A DNA stretch of 64,000 nt from the NCBI RefSeq assembly GCF_013404595.1, contig NZ_JABVAX010000014.1, positions 1 through 64,000 on the forward strand, written 5' to 3'. Below, in pieces: positions 35,461 through 45,100 of this stretch. This DNA is from Jannaschia marina (GTDB lineage: Bacteria; Pseudomonadota; Alphaproteobacteria; Rhodobacterales; Rhodobacteraceae). Each line of letters starts with the position of its first letter. The stretch's first letter is position 1. A program made the position numbers and the translations under genes. The notes under the pieces are model-generated. The model saw only the letters and a list, made by a program, of their open reading frames with translations. It made no database searches and was not told the origin of the DNA.

Positions 35461-36387
35461 ATGACGCTCTTTATCACCCACCCGGACGCGGACCTGCACG
35501 AGACCCCGCCGGGCCACCCCGAACAGGTCGCGCGCCTGCCTGCGATCCGCGCGGCGCTGGACGATATGGACCTTCGGCGGGAGGAGGCACCGGACGGAAC
35601 GGATGCGCAGATCCTGCGCTGCCATCCGCAGGCCTATCTCGACGCGATCACCGCCGCCTCGCCCACCGAAGGCTGGGCGCAGCTCGACGCGGATACCTAT
35701 ATGTCGCCGGGCAGCCTGCACGCCGCGCGCCTGGCCGTCGGCGCGGCCTGTCGGGCGGTCGATGCCGTGCTCGACGAGGAGGCCGGCAATGCCTTCGTCG
35801 CCATGCGCCCGCCGGGCCACCACGCGGAGACGGCGAAGCCCATGGGCTTCTGCCTTTTCGGAACGGTCGCCATCGCCGCGAAACACACACTCGAAGTGCA
35901 CGGGCTGAGCCGCGTCGCCGTGGTCGATTTCGATGTCCACCACGGTAACGGGACGCAGGATCTGCTCTGGGAGGAAGCCCGCGCGCTCTTCGTGACCTCG
36001 CACCAGTCGCCGCTCTGGCCCGGGACAGGGGAACGGTCGGAGCGCGGAGCCCATGACAACGTTATCAACGTGCCCCTGCCGCCCGGATCCGACGGCCGCA
36101 CGTTCCGCGCCAAGATCGCGCCCGCGCTGGAGCGGCTCGACGCCTTCGCGCCCGAACTCGTGCTCGTCTCCGCCGGCTTCGACGCCCACCGCGCCGATCC
36201 CCTCGCGCAGCTCGAGTGGGTGGAGGAAGACTTCGCCTGGATCACCGAGCGGCTTTGCGACCTGGCCGACGCCCACGCAGGCGGGCGGCTGGTCTCCTGT
36301 CTCGAAGGGGGCTATGACCTCGAAGCGCTCGCGGCCTCGGCCGCGGCCCATGTGGACGTTCTGCGGAGGCGGGAAAATGGCGGATGA
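35461..36387 (+). CDS. Histone deacetylase / acetylpolyamine amidohydrolase family protein
   Basis: The 308-residue zinc hydrolase removes acetyl or related acyl groups from amines; bacterial members act on polyamines or other small acylated compounds. Family motifs are MRPPGHHAETAKPMGFCLF (metal-site histidines), VVDFDVHHGNGTQ (zinc Asp/His), and VSAGFDAHRADPL (second zinc Asp), followed by the closing SCLEGGYDL. No substrate can be assigned. The ATG at 35461 follows AGAGGACGACC. Its last codons overlap the start of xseB, so it is the first gene of the deacetylase-xseB-ispA-dxs run common in Rhodobacterales. Confidence 0.93.
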   Translation: MTLFITHPDADLHETPPGHPEQVARLPAIRAALDDMDLRREEAPDGTDAQILRCHPQAYLDAITAASPTEGWAQLDADTYMSPGSLHAARLAVGAACRAVDAVLDEEAGNAFVAMRPPGHHAETAKPMGFCLFGTVAIAAKHTLEVHGLSRVAVVDFDVHHGNGTQDLLWEEARALFVTSHQSPLWPGTGERSERGAHDNVINVPLPPGSDGRTFRAKIAPALERLDAFAPELVLVSAGFDAHRADPLAQLEWVEEDFAWITERLCDLADAHAGGRLVSCLEGGYDLEALAASAAAHVDVLRRRENGG

Positions 36388-36616
36388 GATCGAGAGCCTG
36401 AGCTTCGAGGAGGCGCTTGCGCAGCTGGAAGAGGTGGTCACGCAGCTCGACTCCGGCGACGTGCCGCTCGAGCGGTCGATCGAACTCTATGCGCGCGGGG
36501 CGAAACTGAAGGAGCACTGCGACGCCAAGCTCAAGGCCGCCGAGGAGAAGGTGGCCCAGATCACCCTCGACGCGAAGGGCGAACCGACGGGCGCGAAACC
36601 GGTCGAGGGCATGTGA
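36377..36616 (+). CDS. xseB: Exodeoxyribonuclease VII small subunit
   Basis: The 79-residue protein is the small, regulatory subunit of exonuclease VII, which degrades single-stranded DNA. It shows the family start SLSFEEALAQLEEVVTQLDS and the conserved LERSIELYARGAKLKEHCDA. Its ATG lies 11 bases before the end of the upstream deacetylase gene. Its stop overlaps the GTG start of ispA. The large subunit XseA is not in the window. Confidence 0.95.
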   Translation: MADEIESLSFEEALAQLEEVVTQLDSGDVPLERSIELYARGAKLKEHCDAKLKAAEEKVAQITLDAKGEPTGAKPVEGM

Positions 36617-37482
36617 ACTTCCAGACGGCCCTGCGCGCCGCGCAGAACGAGATCGCGGACGCGCTTCACGACCTGCTCGCCCCCTTCGACGGCCCCGTCG
36701 CCGATGCCATGCGCTACGCCACGGCGGGGGGCAAGCGCCTGCGCGGGTTCCTCGTGCTCGAGACCGCCGGGCTCTTCGATGTGCCGCGCGTCCAGGCCCT
36801 TCGGGCAGCAGCGGCGATCGAGGCGGTTCACGCCTATTCGCTGATCCACGACGACCTGCCCTGTATGGACGACGACGATCTGCGACGCGGCCAGCCGACG
36901 GTGCACCGCAAGTGGGACGAGGCGACCGCCGTTCTGGCCGGGGATGCGCTGCAGACGGCCGCCTTCGAGTGGCTGTCCGGACCGCTGACGCATCCGGATC
37001 CGGCGATTCGTGCAGAACTCGTGCTGACGCTTGCGCGCGATGCGGGGGCTGCGGGGATGGTGCGCGGTCAGGCGCTCGACATCGCGGCCGAAACGGCGGC
37101 GGAGCCGCTCGACCTGGCGCAGATTACCGAACTGCAGCGCCTGAAGACGGGTCGTCTTCTGGAATGGCCCTGCCGCGCCGGAGCCCTTCTGGGGCAGGCC
37201 GATGCGGCGCCCCTGCTGCAATATGCGGCCGACATCGGGCTCGCGTTCCAGATCGCGGACGACCTGCTTGATGTGGAGGGCGACGCGGCCACAGTCGGCA
37301 AGGCCGTGGGCAAGGACGCGCAGGCCGGAAAGGCCACTTTTGTCTCGCTCATGGGCGCAGATGCGGCCCGTGCGCGGGCCGAAGCCCTTGTTCAATCTGC
37401 ACAGGAAGCCCTTTTGCCCTTCGGGGACCGCGCTGCTACCCTTGCTGCCGTCGCCCGCTATGTGGTGACCCGCGACAAGTAG
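36613..37482 (+). CDS. ispA: Farnesyl diphosphate synthase (geranyltranstransferase)
   Basis: IspA condenses isopentenyl diphosphate with allylic diphosphates to make farnesyl diphosphate for quinones, carotenoids and bactoprenol. The 289-residue protein has the first aspartate-rich motif DDLPCMDDDD at about 80-89 and the second (FQIADDLLD) at about 212-220, with GGKRLRGFL near the N-terminus. The GTG start overlaps the xseB stop (GTGA). It is followed nine bases later by dxs, which makes the pathway's first intermediate, so the two enzymes of isoprenoid supply are co-transcribed. Confidence 0.96.
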   Translation: MNFQTALRAAQNEIADALHDLLAPFDGPVADAMRYATAGGKRLRGFLVLETAGLFDVPRVQALRAAAAIEAVHAYSLIHDDLPCMDDDDLRRGQPTVHRKWDEATAVLAGDALQTAAFEWLSGPLTHPDPAIRAELVLTLARDAGAAGMVRGQALDIAAETAAEPLDLAQITELQRLKTGRLLEWPCRAGALLGQADAAPLLQYAADIGLAFQIADDLLDVEGDAATVGKAVGKDAQAGKATFVSLMGADAARARAEALVQSAQEALLPFGDRAATLAAVARYVVTRDK

Positions 37483-37491
37483 AGGCCCCCG

Positions 37492-39408
37492 ATGTCCGAT
37501 GCTCCCAAGACCCCCCTGCTCGACCGGATCGCGGGGCCAGCCGATCTGCGCCCCCTGAGCGACAGGAAATTGCGGCAGGTCGCCGATGAGCTGCGCTCGG
37601 AGACGATCCACGCGGTATCGCAGACAGGTGGGCATCTCGGTGCCGGCCTCGGCGTGGTCGAACTGACCGTCGCGCTCCATGCCGTCTTCGACACGCCGCG
37701 CGACAAGCTGATCTGGGACGTCTCGCACCAGTGCTATCCGCACAAGATTCTGACGGGGCGGCGCGGGCGCATGAATACCCTGCGGCAGAAGGACGGACTC
37801 TCCGGCTTCACGAAACGCGCGGAGAGCGACTACGACCCCTTCGGAGCCGCCCATTCCTCGACCTCCATCTCCGCCGCACTCGGCTTCGCCATGGGACGGG
37901 AACTCGGCGCGCCGGGCAACGGCGACGCGATCGCGGTGATCGGCGACGGGGCGCTGACCGGGGGCATGGCCTTCGAGGCGCTGAACCACGCGGGGCACCT
38001 GGGCAAGCGTCTGATCGTCATCCTCAACGACAACGAGATGTCGATCGCGCCTCCCGTCGGGGCGCTCTCGGGCTATCTCTCGCGGCTCTATGCGGGCAAT
38101 CCGTTCCATGACCTGAAGGCTGCGGCGAAAGGGGCCGTCGGTTTCCTGCCGCCCCCGTTTCAGGAAGGCGCGCGGCGGGCGAAGGAGATGCTCAAGGGCA
38201 TGACCGTCGGCGGCACGCTCTTCGAGGAACTGGGTTTCAGCTATGTCGGCCCGATCGACGGGCACGACATGGAGACGCTGCTTGGCGTTCTGCGCGCGGT
38301 GAAGACCCGGGCGACCGGGCCGATCCTGATCCATGCGATCACCAAGAAGGGCAAGGGCTTCCGCCCGGCCGAAACGGCCCGCGACGGCGGACATGCGACC
38401 GCGAAGTTCAACGTCTCGACCGGAGCCCAGTCGAAGGCCCCCTCGAATGCGCCGAGCTACACCAAGGTCTTCGCCGAGAGCCTCATTCAGGAAGCGGCGG
38501 ACGACGATCGCATCTGTGCCGTCACGGCCGCGATGCCGGACGGCACCGGCCTCAACCTCTTCGCCGAGCGCTATCCGGCGCGGTGCTTCGACGTCGGCAT
38601 CGCCGAGCAGCACGGCGTGACGTTCTGCGGGGGGCTCGCCGCCTCCGGTATGAAGCCCTTCTGTGCGATCTACTCGACATTCCTGCAGCGCGGCTACGAC
38701 CAGATCGTCCATGACGTCGCCCTGCAGCGCCTGCCGGTCCGCTTCGCCATCGACCGCGCGGGGCTCGTGGGCGCGGACGGGCCGACACACGCCGGATCCT
38801 TCGACATCGCCTATCTGTCGAACCTTCCGGGGATGACCGTCATGGCCGCTGCCGACGAGGCGGAGCTGCGCCATATGGTGGCGACGGCGGCTGCGCATGA
38901 CGCGGGACCGATCGCCTTCCGCTTTCCGCGGGGAGAGGGCGTCGGCGCGGAGATGCCGGAGCGCGGCATCCCGCTCGAAATCGGCAAGGGCCGTCTGATC
39001 CATGCGGGGTCCGGCGTCGCGATCCTGTCGTTCGGGGCCCGGTTGGCCGAGGTCGAGGCCGCGCGGGAGCGGCTCATCACGCGCGGGATCACGCCGACGG
39101 TGGCCGACGCGCGCTTTGCCAAGCCGCTGGATCGCGATCTGATCCTGCGCCTCGCCGCCGATCACGATGCGCTTCTGACGATCGAGGAAGGGGCCGTCGG
39201 CGGCTTCGGCAGCCACGTCGCGCAGCTTCTGGCCGAGGAGGGCGTCTTCGACACCGGGCTGAAGTTCCGCTCCATGGTTCTGCCCGATACCTTCATCGAC
39301 CAGGCCGGGCCGGCCCAGATGTACGCCGACGCGGGCCTCGCCGCCATCGATATCGAGGCGAAGGTGCTGTCGGTTCTGGGGATCGAGGTGCTCGAACGCC
39401 GCGCCTGA
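37492..39408 (+). CDS. dxs: 1-deoxy-D-xylulose-5-phosphate synthase
   Basis: Dxs joins pyruvate and glyceraldehyde 3-phosphate with thiamine diphosphate, the committed entry to the MEP isoprenoid pathway. The 638-residue length is standard. The thiamine-binding [18 protein letters not shown] region and the later C-terminal transketolase-like [14 protein letters not shown] segment (here [14 protein letters not shown]) are present, as is [16 protein letters not shown] near the N-terminus. The ATG at 37492 follows AGAGGCCCCCG. It is the last gene of the deacetylase-xseB-ispA-dxs run and is followed by a hairpin. Confidence 0.97.
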   Translation: MSDAPKTPLLDRIAGPADLRPLSDRKLRQVADELRSETIHAVSQTGGHLGAGLGVVELTVALHAVFDTPRDKLIWDVSHQCYPHKILTGRRGRMNTLRQKDGLSGFTKRAESDYDPFGAAHSSTSISAALGFAMGRELGAPGNGDAIAVIGDGALTGGMAFEALNHAGHLGKRLIVILNDNEMSIAPPVGALSGYLSRLYAGNPFHDLKAAAKGAVGFLPPPFQEGARRAKEMLKGMTVGGTLFEELGFSYVGPIDGHDMETLLGVLRAVKTRATGPILIHAITKKGKGFRPAETARDGGHATAKFNVSTGAQSKAPSNAPSYTKVFAESLIQEAADDDRICAVTAAMPDGTGLNLFAERYPARCFDVGIAEQHGVTFCGGLAASGMKPFCAIYSTFLQRGYDQIVHDVALQRLPVRFAIDRAGLVGADGPTHAGSFDIAYLSNLPGMTVMAAADEAELRHMVATAAAHDAGPIAFRFPRGEGVGAEMPERGIPLEIGKGRLIHAGSGVAILSFGARLAEVEAARERLITRGITPTVADARFAKPLDRDLILRLAADHDALLTIEEGAVGGFGSHVAQLLAEEGVFDTGLKFRSMVLPDTFIDQAGPAQMYADAGLAAIDIEAKVLSVLGIEVLERRA

Positions 39409-39435
39409 CGCGCCTGACGACTGCGCAAAGGATAA

Positions 39436-39459
39436 AGGGCAGGCCGATCGACCTGCCCT
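39436..39459 (+). terminator. Hairpin downstream of dxs
   Basis: AGGGCAGG-CCGATCGA-CCTGCCCT is a perfect 8-bp stem starting 28 bases after the dxs stop and 30 bases before the stop of the convergent small secreted gene. It is followed by CTTC, a weak T run, so it could terminate either or both genes. Confidence 0.55.
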
Positions 39460-39488
39460 CTTCAAATCTCTCCGCTCGGCATATCGCC

Positions 39489-39725
39489 TTATTCGGCGAC
39501 CGGCTCCAGCGTGGTCGAGGAGGACGAGCTGTCGTCCGCGACGACGGCGAAAAGGACGCCGGCGACGACCACGACGGTGCCCGCGGTCAGGGCGGTGCCA
39601 CCGGCGAGAATACCGGCCGACTGGGACGCCTTGTCCGTCTCGAGGCGCACGGCCTCGTCGGCGGTCGCGGCAATCGGCGCGGCGGCCACGAGCGTGGCGG
39701 CGGTCAATGCAAAGAATTTAGTCAT
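39489..39725 (-). CDS. Small predicted secreted or membrane-anchored protein
   Basis: The 78-residue product starts MTKFFALTAATLVAAAPIAA, a clear signal peptide ending near ATA/DEA, then a short acidic stretch, a glycine-rich hydrophobic segment (GTALTAGTVVVVAGVLFAVV) and a serine-rich tail (DDSSSSSTTLEPVAE). The mature protein could be a small inner-membrane protein. I recognise no family. The start at 39725 is fixed by the signal peptide. It lies near the polysaccharide genes on the same strand, 171 bases after yjbF. Confidence 0.6.
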   Translation of the reverse strand: MTKFFALTAATLVAAAPIAATADEAVRLETDKASQSAGILAGGTALTAGTVVVVAGVLFAVVADDSSSSSTTLEPVAE

Positions 39726-39896
39726 AGCAACACTCCAGGTTTCGACTCGCCCCACAGGTATTGTACTCACCATAGACGTTCAAGGAATGCTTTTTTGCCA
39801 ACCCTGAAAGAGCGGTTTATTGACGACGGCTATGCATCATTGTCACGGTTTTGAGCGGCCACACTGGAACCTGCACATTTCTGCACCGCAGAACGG

Positions 39897-40574
39897 TCAC
39901 TCGGTCAGGCGTGTGATCTCGAATGCGCCGAGTTCGGGACTGATTCGCTCGATGCTCTTGCGCACGGTTCCGTTCGCTTCGACCCAGTAGCGGTTGACGA
40001 AATCGCCTCCGCCCGCGCGGCAGTCCTCCTCGAACACCCGGGTCCGCTTGAGCTTGCCGTAGATGTTGAGCGTTTCCGTTCCGGTCAGGCGCACGGCGCA
40101 GATCATGTCGACCGTGTCGATCTTGCCCTCGGGCGTCAGGAAGCGATTGACGCGCAGGGCATCCGCCGCGCCCCCGGCGTCGAACGCAGCGTCGAGCGCC
40201 GCGACATCGGCGGTATAGAGATCGTGCCCGAAGCCGCGCGTGCCGACGATGATACCGTCACGGCGCAGAAGGCCGCGGTCGTCGCCCGAACGCCATTGCA
40301 CCGTTCCACGATTGGCGGCCTCCGGGATTACCGTGAAACCCTGATTCTGATCGAGCTGCACCACGAGGAGCGCGGAGGTATCCGACTGCGCGATGAGCGC
40401 CGGCGACAGCACCTGACGCGCGTCGGGCGGCGGCGTGCGCCCCCCCGGACGCAGCACGTCGAACGCCGCCTGGCCGGCGACGAGGAGGGTGTTGCTCTCC
40501 TGCTGGTTGCCGCATGCCGCGAGAACGGTCAGGGCAAGGGCGGCAAGGGTCTTGCGCAAGGGCTGCATCGTCAT
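39897..40574 (-). CDS. YjbF/GfcB-type exopolysaccharide lipoprotein
   Basis: The 225-residue protein has a lipoprotein signal (MQPLRKTLAALALTVLAACG; Cys about 22 from the upstream ATG) and a YjbF-like body with LSPALIAQSDTSALLVVQLD and NIYGKLKRTRVFEEDC. YjbF is one of the YjbEFGH/Gfc group linked to exopolysaccharide. The ATG at 40574 overlaps the yjbH stop by four bases (ATGA); a second in-frame ATG two codons later is a less likely start. The pairing with yjbH is the strongest support. Confidence 0.85.
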   Translation of the reverse strand: MTMQPLRKTLAALALTVLAACGNQQESNTLLVAGQAAFDVLRPGGRTPPPDARQVLSPALIAQSDTSALLVVQLDQNQGFTVIPEAANRGTVQWRSGDDRGLLRRDGIIVGTRGFGHDLYTADVAALDAAFDAGGAADALRVNRFLTPEGKIDTVDMICAVRLTGTETLNIYGKLKRTRVFEEDCRAGGGDFVNRYWVEANGTVRKSIERISPELGAFEITRLTE

Positions 40575-42709
40575 CTCCAGAACCTTCCCCAATCGTCGGT
40601 CAGATCCGGTGCCGATTGTTCCCGCACCATCGGATAGAGCCGGTTACGCAGGTTGAGCCGCGCACCACCGTCGCGCAGGATCGGCTGGATCAGCAGGGAC
40701 GAGCTCGTCTGCGTCTGCGTGCCGAGCACCCAGCTGAAGGGTACGGTGATACGGATGCCCCGGTCGAAGCTGCCCTCACCGAAATCCTCAGAACTCACGT
40801 TCGTCTTGGTGGCATAGGCACTGACACGCCACCCGTTGCTGAACTCGCGCGCCAGTTCGTAGGTCGCGCCGCGGTCGCCGGCCAGATACTGGCCGATCGA
40901 CAGTTGACTGTGGAAGCCGTTGCCGTGGTTGTAGTAGCCGGTGACGAAAGCCGTGGTCGCGTCGATATCCTGAAAGCCGAGGCGCTTGTCGAAGTCACGC
41001 TGCCGGACGCGGTTGTATTCCACGCCGATCGCGAGCGGGCTGCCGTCGCGCTTCCACAGAAGCTCGGTCGAGATGCCGCCGAACTGCTCCTCGAGGTATC
41101 CGCCCGAGACGCGGGCATAGAGGTTGCGACCGGGCCGCCAGAGGTAATTCGCCGTCGCGAACTGCAGGAAGGGGCCGTCGGTGCGCGCGAAGAGGTTCGT
41201 GTCGGTCCGCACGCGTGTCAGCTCCGATTCGGAGCGCCGGGTCGATTCGTCCCGGTTTCCGACGATGCGTTGCCGGATCGCGCCTTCGAAGAGCACCCCC
41301 TGCACAGGTTCGTAGGAGCCGAAGAGCTGCGCCCCGAGGTCGATGCGCGCCGGATTGTCCGGATCGAAGGTGCTGAGCGAGACGTAGGGGCCGAGGCTCC
41401 AGTTGAAGCGCGGGAAGGCGTCGGGCTGCACGACGAGGCCCGTCCGGTCGAGCGTGGCGGCATCCACGCGCCCGGCCACGGCCAGGATCTCGGCCGTCCC
41501 GTTCGGGCTGTTCTCGAGGGCCTCGATATCGCTGCGCCGCAGGATCACCGCAGTCCCGGAAAGACCGCGTGCATTGAGCGGCACGAGCACGAAGGTCTCG
41601 ACCGACGCCGGCAGGATGGCCGTCGCCCGTCGGGCGGCGCGGCCGATGGCCTGCGCGTTCGTGGTGTAGCGTGGGTTGCGGAAATGGATCTCGGCACGGT
41701 TGCCGTCGATTTTCGTGGCGACGACCTCGAGGCCTTCATCGTCGAGATCGTCGACGAGCCGTGCGCGGGTGACGACGGGCGTGACCCCGTCCTGCGTCCA
41801 GGCCGTGTCCCAGACCGCCGGGTTCGCCGAACGGTCGGGGCGCAGGGTCACCGGCTGAGGTCGCGCCTCGACACCCGAGCCGAAGGTGCTGCGCTTGGGG
41901 TTGAGCGTGAACTGAAGCGTCAGCCCGGCCTCCGCCCCGTTCAGGATATATCCGCCGAGGCGGACGCCGGGCCGCAGGGCATAGTCGAATCCGACGTTGA
42001 TGGGCGTGCGCTGGTCGATGATGCCGCGGTCCTCCTCCACGACATAGGCGTCGGAGGAATACTCGGCCTTGAGGATGAGGCGGTCGGACCACTGATACTG
42101 GACCCCGCCGAAGAGCGCCGCGTCGCCCCGGAACAGCTGACCCGACTGCACCTGCCCGCCCTCGCCCACGTCGACGGGCGGGCGATCATCGAAACGGTCG
42201 CTTATCGCACCGAGCGGGTTGCCGAACCCGCCCCGCGTCGCGAACCGGCCCCAGCCGAGACCGCCTGTCACCGTGAAGTCGCCGAAGGATTTGGTGGCGA
42301 CGAGGTATTCGGCCGCGTAGATGCTCGTACCGCCGAAATCCTGCAGCCCGACAGTCACCGCCGGACGATAGCGCCCCTCCTTGAGAAGCTGGAACCGCAG
42401 GTCGAAGCTGCGATCGTAGGTCCGTTCGAACTCTCCGCCGCCGACATTCAGGAAATCGGGAAGCGTGGCATAGCGGAACACCGCCTGCAGGCGCGGCAGA
42501 AGCTGGAACGCGATCTGTCCGCGTCCCACACCGTTCGAGAGCAGCGTCAGCGAGGTCGTCAGCTCCGCATCGGGCTGCATCTGCGCGGAGGGCATGTCGA
42601 TCAGGCCCGGCACGCCGTAGCTGTTGATCGAGCGGATCTGCTGCGCGTCGGCCCCGCTGGCGAGGACAAGGGCCGCGACAAGGGCGGAGACGCGGGTGCG
42701 GATCGTCAT
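40571..42709 (-). CDS. YjbH-like outer-membrane exopolysaccharide protein
   Basis: The 712-residue secreted protein begins MTIRTRVSALVAALVLASGA (signal peptide to about residue 22) and continues with the characteristic NSYGVPGLIDMPSAQMQPDA block, followed by long stretches of alternating residues and aromatic strand ends consistent with outer-membrane beta-barrels. YjbH belongs to the YjbEFGH/Gfc systems of exopolysaccharide production. Predicted as a large two-barrel protein, as recently described for YjbH, though that is from general knowledge. It overlaps yjbF by four bases and is divergent from the epimerase/sugar transferase pair. Confidence 0.9.
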   Translation of the reverse strand: MTIRTRVSALVAALVLASGADAQQIRSINSYGVPGLIDMPSAQMQPDAELTTSLTLLSNGVGRGQIAFQLLPRLQAVFRYATLPDFLNVGGGEFERTYDRSFDLRFQLLKEGRYRPAVTVGLQDFGGTSIYAAEYLVATKSFGDFTVTGGLGWGRFATRGGFGNPLGAISDRFDDRPPVDVGEGGQVQSGQLFRGDAALFGGVQYQWSDRLILKAEYSSDAYVVEEDRGIIDQRTPINVGFDYALRPGVRLGGYILNGAEAGLTLQFTLNPKRSTFGSGVEARPQPVTLRPDRSANPAVWDTAWTQDGVTPVVTRARLVDDLDDEGLEVVATKIDGNRAEIHFRNPRYTTNAQAIGRAARRATAILPASVETFVLVPLNARGLSGTAVILRRSDIEALENSPNGTAEILAVAGRVDAATLDRTGLVVQPDAFPRFNWSLGPYVSLSTFDPDNPARIDLGAQLFGSYEPVQGVLFEGAIRQRIVGNRDESTRRSESELTRVRTDTNLFARTDGPFLQFATANYLWRPGRNLYARVSGGYLEEQFGGISTELLWKRDGSPLAIGVEYNRVRQRDFDKRLGFQDIDATTAFVTGYYNHGNGFHSQLSIGQYLAGDRGATYELAREFSNGWRVSAYATKTNVSSEDFGEGSFDRGIRITVPFSWVLGTQTQTSSSLLIQPILRDGGARLNLRNRLYPMVREQSAPDLTDDWGRFWR

Positions 42710-42867
42710 GGCCAGGCCCTCCGTGGCTGTGCCAGACGTTCATGGCCCGAAAGTCGTCATCACGAAAGGGCAGGCCGGCGAAAACCGGCCCCACCGGCAA
42801 AGGACTGTCTTGATTCTGCAACTCCGCCGGGCCACCCCCTGTCAAACCCGCAACCGACGGACATCCG

Positions 42868-43674
42868 ATGCAAAGAAACGCGCCTTCGCCCTCGGGCCTC
42901 GCCGTGACCGGTGCCACCGGCCGCATCGGGCGGATGCTGCAACGGGTCTGGTCGGGCTCGGACACGGCCTGGCTCGGACGCGGCGATGTGTCGGCCGACG
43001 GGTTCGCGGGCCGGGACTGCGTGATCGCGCTGGCCGGGGTGACCCTGGGCGATGCCGCGGCGCTCTCCGCGAATACCGGCACCGCCCTCGACTCACTCGA
43101 GGCGGCAAGGGCGGTGCGCGCGCGCCGTGTCCTGCTCTTTTCCTCAGCGGCGATCTACGGGCGTCGGACGGGGGCCCTCGGCGAGACGATGTATCCCACC
43201 CCGGCTGCACCCTACGGCACGGCGAAGGCCGCGATGGAGGCCGCGGCCGCCGAGTGGCGCGCGGCGCATCCCGAGGGGCCCGAAGCCGTGGTCCTGCGGC
43301 TCGGCAACGTCGCCGGGGCCGATGCGCTGCTGTCGAGGCTCGGCCCGGCGGTGCCGACGGTCGACGTCTTCGAGGACGGACGCGGCCCGCGCCGCAGCTA
43401 TGTCGGACCGGTGACCCTGGCCCGGACGCTCCTGCGGCTGGCACGTCACCCGGATCCACTACCGCCCGTCCTGAACGTCGCCGCCCCCGTGGCGACCGAC
43501 ATGCTCGACCTGCTGCGCGCCGCGGGGCGCGACTGGACACCGGCAACGCCCGCGCCCACGGCCATCGCCGAGGTGACGCTCGATACCCGGCTCCTGCAGA
43601 CGATCGCCCCCCTGCCTGCAGACGCGGCCGACGCGGACAAGATCGTCGCCGAATGGCGGGAGGTCTGCGGATGA
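42868..43674 (+). CDS. NAD-dependent epimerase/dehydratase family protein
   Basis: The 268-residue protein is an extended-SDR enzyme: the N-terminal nucleotide-binding GATGRIGRML and the catalytic-type YGTAKAAMEAAA (a YxxxK motif) are present, with IALAGVTLGDAAAL in between. Such enzymes epimerise or reduce nucleotide sugars. It is shorter than typical epimerases, so the substrate is uncertain. It overlaps the following sugar transferase (ATGA), which ties it to polysaccharide synthesis. The ATG at 42868 has no strong ribosome site. Confidence 0.8.
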   Translation: MQRNAPSPSGLAVTGATGRIGRMLQRVWSGSDTAWLGRGDVSADGFAGRDCVIALAGVTLGDAAALSANTGTALDSLEAARAVRARRVLLFSSAAIYGRRTGALGETMYPTPAAPYGTAKAAMEAAAAEWRAAHPEGPEAVVLRLGNVAGADALLSRLGPAVPTVDVFEDGRGPRRSYVGPVTLARTLLRLARHPDPLPPVLNVAAPVATDMLDLLRAAGRDWTPATPAPTAIAEVTLDTRLLQTIAPLPADAADADKIVAEWREVCG

Positions 43675-44312
43675 CGCCCGGCAAACGGCTCTTCGACGTG
43701 GTGTTCTCGATCTACCTGATGATGTTCCTCGCGCCCGTGATCGCCGTCGTGACCTGGAAGGTCTGGCGACAAGGGGACGGGCCGATCTTCTACGGCTCCG
43801 AACGTATGCAGACGCCGACCAAGGGCTTCACGCTCTGGAAGTTCCGCACCATGTCGGCCGATCCGAACGACGCGGGCGTCACCGGCGGAGACAAGTCCGC
43901 GCGGATCACGCCGCTCGGCCGCGCCCTGCGCCGTCGCCGCCTCGACGAGTTGCCGCAGCTGTGGAACATCCTCAGGGGCGACGTGAGTTTCGTCGGTCCG
44001 CGCCCGCCCCTCCGCCGCTACGTCGAGATGTTTCCCGAGCTTTACGGCGAGGTGCTGAAGTCCCGCCCCGGCGTGACCGGCCTCGCGAGCCTCATCTACG
44101 CCCCGCACGAGGCGCGCGTCCTCGCCGAGACGCGCACGCCCGCCGAGACCGAGGCGGTCTATACCCGCATCTGCATCCCCCGGAAGGCTCACCTCGACAT
44201 GCTCTATCAGCGTCACCGCACGTTCTGGATGGACGTGAAGCTCATCAGCTGGACGACCGCCAAGTTCTTCCCCAAGCGCATCCGCCCGAAGCGCAAGGGC
44301 CGCTGGGTCTGA
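43671..44312 (+). CDS. Polyprenol-phosphate sugar-1-phosphate transferase
   Basis: The 213-residue protein is a bacterial sugar transferase of the WcaJ/RfbP type that attaches the first sugar-phosphate to undecaprenyl phosphate. It has one N-terminal membrane segment (FDVVFSIYLMMFLAPVIAVV) and conserved cytoplasmic motifs KFRTM and LDELPQLWNILRGDVSFVGP, with the basic C-terminus RIRPKRKGRWV. It is the short, single-helix form (as in monotopic PglC-like enzymes). The donor sugar is unknown. It overlaps the upstream epimerase and ends three bases before the convergent channel gene. Confidence 0.92.
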   Translation: MTPGKRLFDVVFSIYLMMFLAPVIAVVTWKVWRQGDGPIFYGSERMQTPTKGFTLWKFRTMSADPNDAGVTGGDKSARITPLGRALRRRRLDELPQLWNILRGDVSFVGPRPPLRRYVEMFPELYGEVLKSRPGVTGLASLIYAPHEARVLAETRTPAETEAVYTRICIPRKAHLDMLYQRHRTFWMDVKLISWTTAKFFPKRIRPKRKGRWV

Positions 44313-44315
44313 CGC

Positions 44316-45095
44316 CTAGGAGCCGGACCGGTCGAGCCGCTCCTCGATCGCGGCGAGCTTCGCAAGCACCTCGTCGCGGTAGGCGTCGGTCGCGGCGTTC
44401 GTCTCCTCCGCGTGGGCGTCCTGCATGGAATTCACGACGAGGCCGACGAGAAGGTTCACCACCGCGAAGGTCGTCACCAGGATGAACGGCAGGAAGAACG
44501 CCCAGGCGTAGGGGTAGACCTCCATCACGGGGCGCACGATGCCCATCGACCAGCTCTCGAGCGTCATGATCTGGAAGAGCGAGTAGCCCGAACGCGGCAG
44601 CGTGCCGAACCACTCGGGGAAGGACGGACCGAAGAGCGTCGTCGCCATCACTGCGCCGATGTAGAAGATGATCCCCATCAGCACGAAGACCGAGGCCATC
44701 CCCGGCAGCGCCGTGATGAGGCCCTCGACCACCCGGCGCAGGCGCGGGAAGACCGACACGATCCGCAGGACCCGCAGGATGCGTAGCGCCCGCAGCACGC
44801 TGAACGACCCCGATCCGGGGATCAGGGCGACACCGACGATCACCGCATCGAAGAGGTTCCAGCCATCGCGCCAGAAGCGCCGCCCCTGCGCCACCATCTT
44901 GGCCAGAAGCTCGACCACGAAGATCACAAGGCATGCCGCGTCGAGAGCCAGGATAAGCGGGCCGGCCGCCTCCATCGCCGCGGGAACGGTCTCGAGACCG
45001 AGGAGGACCGCGTTGAAGAGGATCACCGCCGTGATGAACCGGGTCACGGCGGCACGGTTCAGGAAGGCATCGAGGCGGGTGCGAAAGGCGGTCAT
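44316..45095 (-). CDS. NavBac-type voltage-gated sodium channel
   Basis: The 259-residue protein has the six-helix layout of a bacterial voltage-gated sodium channel. The voltage sensor S4 reads VLRALRILRVLRIVSVF with arginines at about 102, 105, 108 and 111. The selectivity filter TLESWSM lies at about 178-184, the same as that of the structurally known NavAb. The last 25 residues (RDEVLAKLAAIEERLDR) form a coiled coil, as in channel tetramers. It lets sodium enter on depolarisation. It follows the RNA methyltransferase stop by five bases and is probably part of the same transcript. Confidence 0.96.
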   Translation of the reverse strand: MTAFRTRLDAFLNRAAVTRFITAVILFNAVLLGLETVPAAMEAAGPLILALDAACLVIFVVELLAKMVAQGRRFWRDGWNLFDAVIVGVALIPGSGSFSVLRALRILRVLRIVSVFPRLRRVVEGLITALPGMASVFVLMGIIFYIGAVMATTLFGPSFPEWFGTLPRSGYSLFQIMTLESWSMGIVRPVMEVYPYAWAFFLPFILVTTFAVVNLLVGLVVNSMQDAHAEETNAATDAYRDEVLAKLAAIEERLDRSGS

Positions 45096-45100
45096 GGCGG

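Noticed and set aside
36487..39465. A minus-strand open frame of about 992 codons
   Set aside because: It is antisense to ispA and dxs, both fully supported, and its residues have no recognisable fold or start context.
39879..39893. TTCTGC-ACC-GCAGAA inverted repeat after yjbF
   Set aside because: The stem is only six pairs with no T run, so it is too weak to call a terminator.
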